Of a stretch of DNA of 5,072 nucleotides, positions 4,789 through 5,072 are shown one piece after another. Both the position numbers and the translations under genes were made by a program. This DNA is from Methanosarcinales archaeon (GTDB lineage Archaea; Nanobdellota; Nanobdellia; Woesearchaeales; CG1-02-33-12). The first letter of the stretch is position 1. Each line of letters starts with the position of its first letter. The notes under the pieces are model-generated. The model had not been told where the DNA came from, searched no databases, and saw nothing but the letters and a program-made list of their open reading frames with translations. The stretch is from NCBI GenBank assembly GCA_017610505.1, contig JAFCBX010000077.1:1-5072 (forward strand). Direction: 5' to 3'.

Positions 4789-5072
4789 AAACTGGAGCAT
4801 ATAATTGTCCATTAAATTCAAAAGTTTGTCCTACTTTCAAAGCATTTAAAACCTTTTCATCTAAAGTTTCTTTTTGAGACGCACCATCGGGGCTTACCCC
4901 AACCAGATGAGTAAAATCATTGAGTCTTTTGAAGCCAGAAGCATTAGACTTCCTGTGGGGTTCTTCGATATGCCAAGCCATCATTGTTGGTTTTTTTTGT
5001 TCAAAACCTAAATAAATACCCATTGCTTTATTACTTCCATAAGTCTTTTTCACTTCCGCAAATACAAAGTCT
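4775..5072 (-). CDS. Hypothetical protein, 5' part outside the window
   Basis: Family not recognised. The minus-strand frame is open from the right edge (first full codon at 5071-5069, reading DFVFAEVKKTYGSNKAMGI) to TGA at 4777-4775, about 99 visible residues. A GTG at 5053 could start a 92-residue protein, but it sits inside the sequence EVKK with no promoter or Shine-Dalgarno visible, so the gene more likely begins beyond the window. It has no signal peptide, membrane segment or cysteine cluster. Visible segments are a GIYLGFEQKKPTMMAWHIEE stretch, LNDFTHLVGVSPDG, an acidic-amphipathic LDEKVLNALKVG, and an ending strand pair FEFNGQLYAPV. The sequence looks somewhat less AT-rich than the neighbouring kinase and lacks its Lys/Ile/Asn bias, which could indicate a different origin. 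It converges on the kinase gene with a 14-bp overlap, so they are not one operon. Confidence 0.5.
   Translation of the reverse strand, partial: DFVFAEVKKTYGSNKAMGIYLGFEQKKPTMMAWHIEEPHRKSNASGFKRLNDFTHLVGVSPDGASQKETLDEKVLNALKVGQTFEFNGQLYAPVSKNT

Overview
The window looks like chromosomal DNA of an AT-rich archaeon. The clearest evidence is a full-length ribosomal protein L15e, a family confined to archaea and eukaryotes. It is backed by an archaeal-type bifunctional phosphoglucose/phosphomannose isomerase and by promoters with BRE/TATA boxes placed about 26 nt before start codons, the geometry of leaderless transcripts. The AT-rich compact layout and the CxxC-x17-CxxC zinc-ribbon protein would suit a small-genome (DPANN-like) lineage, but that placement is inference.

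Layout. Positions 1-348 hold the C-terminal part of an unrecognised protein whose frame carries an internal TAG. Positions 444-791 encode an Arg/Asp-rich protein ending in a zinc ribbon. Positions 870-1391 encode an Lrp/AsnC-type regulator in which the recognition-helix segment is perfectly duplicated in tandem. Running the other way, L15e (1548-2123) is followed on the minus strand by an open frame for a small CxxC-x14-CxxC zinc ribbon (1393-1590). That frame overlaps the end of L15e in the -1 frame, lacks ATG/GTG/TTG, and stops 1 nt from the regulator's stop. The L15e leader can encode a 16-residue peptide from an almost leaderless ATG.

A compact divergent promoter region (about 2126-2266) separates L15e from a three-gene plus-strand operon: phosphoglucose/phosphomannose isomerase (to 3259), a HAD-family 5'-nucleotidase-like phosphatase (3256-3915, 4-bp overlap) and a ROK-family sugar kinase (3919-4788, 3-nt gap). 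The kinase and isomerase together could carry free glucose to fructose 6-phosphate. The phosphatase substrate is not evident. A minus-strand ORF of unknown function enters from the right edge and overlaps the kinase end by 14 bp.

No rRNA, tRNA, CRISPR array, transposase or other mobile element was seen. There is no gene-free stretch over 300 bases. The most unusual points are the duplicated recognition helix, the start-less zinc ribbon overlapping L15e, and the possible leaderless leader peptide in front of L15e. I see no convincing large new system.
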